In this document: in pieces, positions 4,205-5,433 of the stretch
Numbering within the stretch: the stretch's first letter is position 1
How the letters are laid out: the number at the start of each line of letters is the position of its first letter
Source of the DNA: an uncultured Sphingomonas sp.
Lineage (GTDB): Bacteria > Pseudomonadota > Alphaproteobacteria > Sphingomonadales > Sphingomonadaceae
Assembly (NCBI GenBank): GCA_934555855.1
Contig: CAKTFL010000170.1
Coordinates: 1-5,433, forward strand
Direction: 5' to 3'
DNA: 5,433 bases
The notes under the pieces: generated by a model
The model's input: the letters and a program-made list of their open reading frames with translations, nothing else
The model's database searches: none
What the model was told of the DNA's origin: nothing
Program-made: the position numbers and the translations under genes

Positions 4205-5418
4205 CCAAAGATCCTCGTGACCCGCTCGACCCCGCGCGCCAGCGCGTCGATGTCCTGCGGGCCGTTGTAAACGGCGAAGCTCGCCCGCGCCGTCGCCTCC
4301 ACGCCCAGCGCCGCCATCAAAGGCTGCGCGCAATGATGGCCGGCGCGGATCGCGACCCGGCCCTCGTCCAAGATGGTGGCGACATCGTGCGGATGCACCC
4401 CCTTCACCGCGAAACTGACGATTCCGGCCGAATCCTCGGGACCGAGCAGCGTGACCGAGTTGATGGCGCGCAGCGCCTCGCGCGCCTGTTCTACCAGCGC
4501 CGCCTCATGGGCGTGGATCGCGGCGAGGCCGATCCCCTCGACATAGTCGATCGCGGCGTGAAGGCCGACGACGCCGACGATGTGCGGCGTCCCCGCCTCG
4601 AACCGCCCGGGCGGCGGCGCATAGGTCGTCCGCTCGAAGCTGACCCGGTCGATCATCGAGCCGCCACCCTGATAAGGCGGCATGGCGTCGAGCAGCTCCG
4701 CCCGGCCCCACAGCACGCCGATCCCGGTGGGACCGTAGAGCTTGTGCCCCGAAAACACGTAGAAATCGCAGCCGAGCGCGGCGACGTCGACCGGCAGGCG
4801 CGGCACCGCCTGGCAGCCGTCGAGCAGAATCTTCGCGCCGACCCGGTGCGCGATCCGCACCGCACGTTCGGCATCGAGCACCGATCCCAGCACGTTGGAG
4901 ACATGCGCGAAGGCGACCAGTTTGTGCGCCGGGGTCAGCATCCGCTCGGCAGCGTCGAGGTCGATCCGGCCGTCCGGCGTCAGCGGCACCACGTCGATCG
5001 CGGCGCCGACGCGCTCGGCCACCATCTGCCACGGCACGATGTTGGAATGATGCTCCAGCATCGACAGGAGGATGCGGTCGCCGGCCTTGAGCTGAGTGCC
5101 CGCCCAGCATTGCGCGACCAGGTTGATCCCCTCGGTCGCGCCGCGCACGAACACCACTTCGTCGGCATCGCCGGGAGCGCCAATGAACCCGGCCACCCGC
5201 CGCCGCGCCGCCTCATATGCGAGCGTCATGTCGGCGGAGCGCTGGTAGACGCCGCGATGCACCGTCGCGTAGGTTTCGCCATAAGCACGGGTGATCGCAT
5301 CCACCACCGCCTGCGGCTTCTGCGCGGTCGCCGCGGTGTCGAGATACGCCCAGCCGTCCGGGATCGCCGGGAAATCCGCGAGCGAATCGAGGGAGCGCGA
5401 CTCAGCCAATTCCGTCAT
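4201..5418 (-). CDS. sufS: cysteine desulfurase SufS (PLP-dependent, group II)
   Basis: SufS removes sulfur from L-cysteine to give alanine and an enzyme persulfide that feeds SUF Fe-S assembly in the cytoplasm. The 405 residues match the family length. Recognisable elements are YLDTAATAQKP (25-35), VRGATEGINL (91-100), LEHHSNIVPW (121-130, with the PLP-stacking histidine), LLDGCQAVPRLPVDV (198-212, with D200 and Q203 contacting PLP), SGHKLYGPTG (223-232, Schiff-base K226) and RAGHHCAQPLM (358-368, persulfide C363). The HHCAQP loop is typical of SufS rather than IscS/NifS. At position 202 a cysteine replaces the alanine of E. coli SufS. The ATG at 5418-5416 has a weak SD, but it overlaps a candidate upstream stop as ATGA. 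SufE/SufU and sufBC are not in the window. Confidence 0.97.
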   Translation of the reverse strand: MTELAESRSLDSLADFPAIPDGWAYLDTAATAQKPQAVVDAITRAYGETYATVHRGVYQRSADMTLAYEAARRRVAGFIGAPGDADEVVFVRGATEGINLVAQCWAGTQLKAGDRILLSMLEHHSNIVPWQMVAERVGAAIDVVPLTPDGRIDLDAAERMLTPAHKLVAFAHVSNVLGSVLDAERAVRIAHRVGAKILLDGCQAVPRLPVDVAALGCDFYVFSGHKLYGPTGIGVLWGRAELLDAMPPYQGGGSMIDRVSFERTTYAPPPGRFEAGTPHIVGVVGLHAAIDYVEGIGLAAIHAHEAALVEQAREALRAINSVTLLGPEDSAGIVSFAVKGVHPHDVATILDEGRVAIRAGHHCAQPLMAALGVEATARASFAVYNGPQDIDALARGVERVTRIFG

Positions 5419-5433
5419 AGGATTGCCGTCTCG
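5415..5433 (-). CDS. probable last codons of the gene upstream of sufS (sufD expected), partial
   Basis: The reverse strand reads an open frame GAG-ACG-GCA-ATC-CTA ending in TGA at 5417-5415, which overlaps the sufS ATG as ATGA. This repeats the ATGA junction seen between sufS and the sufT-like gene. In alphaproteobacterial suf operons the gene before sufS is commonly sufD. Five codons (ETAIL) cannot identify the product, so this rests on junction geometry and operon precedent. Confidence 0.35.

Noticed and set aside
4205..4333. Upstream extension of the sufT-like frame into sufS
   Set aside because: It overlaps the essential C-terminal part of sufS in another frame. ATGA coupling and the GAGGA seven bases before 4204 identify the start.
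4505..5110. 201-codon minus-strand frame inside sufS
   Set aside because: It is a frame-shifted, Arg/Ala-rich reading of the sufS coding sequence without its own SD or motif.

Overview
The window is GC-rich, ordinary-looking chromosomal DNA from an alphaproteobacterium, most likely a sphingomonad (Sphingomonadales). The main evidence is a 231-residue CtrA cell-cycle regulator that is very close to the Caulobacter protein, and a SUF iron-sulfur gene order (sufS, a DUF59/MIP18 sufT-like gene, an A-type carrier) with an N-terminally extended SufT-like protein, as seen in this group. No mobile element, CRISPR array, tRNA or rRNA is visible. The taxon is inferred from remembered families, not from a search.

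Layout: (1) At 1-52 (minus) lies the first 17 codons of an unidentified gene, divergent from a CrgA-like LysR regulator at 164-1090 (plus). They share a 111-base control region with an inverted GGAAAC/GTTTCC element next to a candidate promoter. (2) A 129-base gap carrying a 9-base tandem repeat leads to an AI-2E family (YdiK/PerM-type) membrane protein at 1220-2314 (plus). (3) The short interval before ctrA holds a perfect CtrA box (TTAA-N7-TTAAC) overlapping the stop codon of the membrane protein gene, a nested palindrome, and a GANTC (CcrM-type) methylation site just upstream. ctrA is at 2412-3107 (plus). (4) After ctrA come a candidate intrinsic terminator and then a 54-residue tyrosine-rich small protein (3200-3364, plus), whose ribosome binding site lies in a perfect hairpin. 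(5) On the minus strand, convergent with all of this, is the end of a suf operon: probably the last codons of sufD (5415-5433), then sufS (4201-5418), sufT-like (3752-4204) and the A-type carrier gene (3399-3752). Start and stop codons overlap at each junction.

Functionally, the right half makes and delivers iron-sulfur clusters: SufS mobilises sulfur from cysteine, the assembly complex encoded upstream builds the cluster, and the SufT-like and A-type proteins help mature or transfer it. The centre is the cell-cycle master regulator with visible signs of autoregulation and methylation input. The left part is a LysR regulator and its presumed divergent target. I do not see a novel multi-gene system. 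The most interesting signals are regulatory: the ctrA promoter architecture, the terminator plus SD-masking hairpin before the small protein, and a CGGAAAC motif recurring just 5' of three genes.
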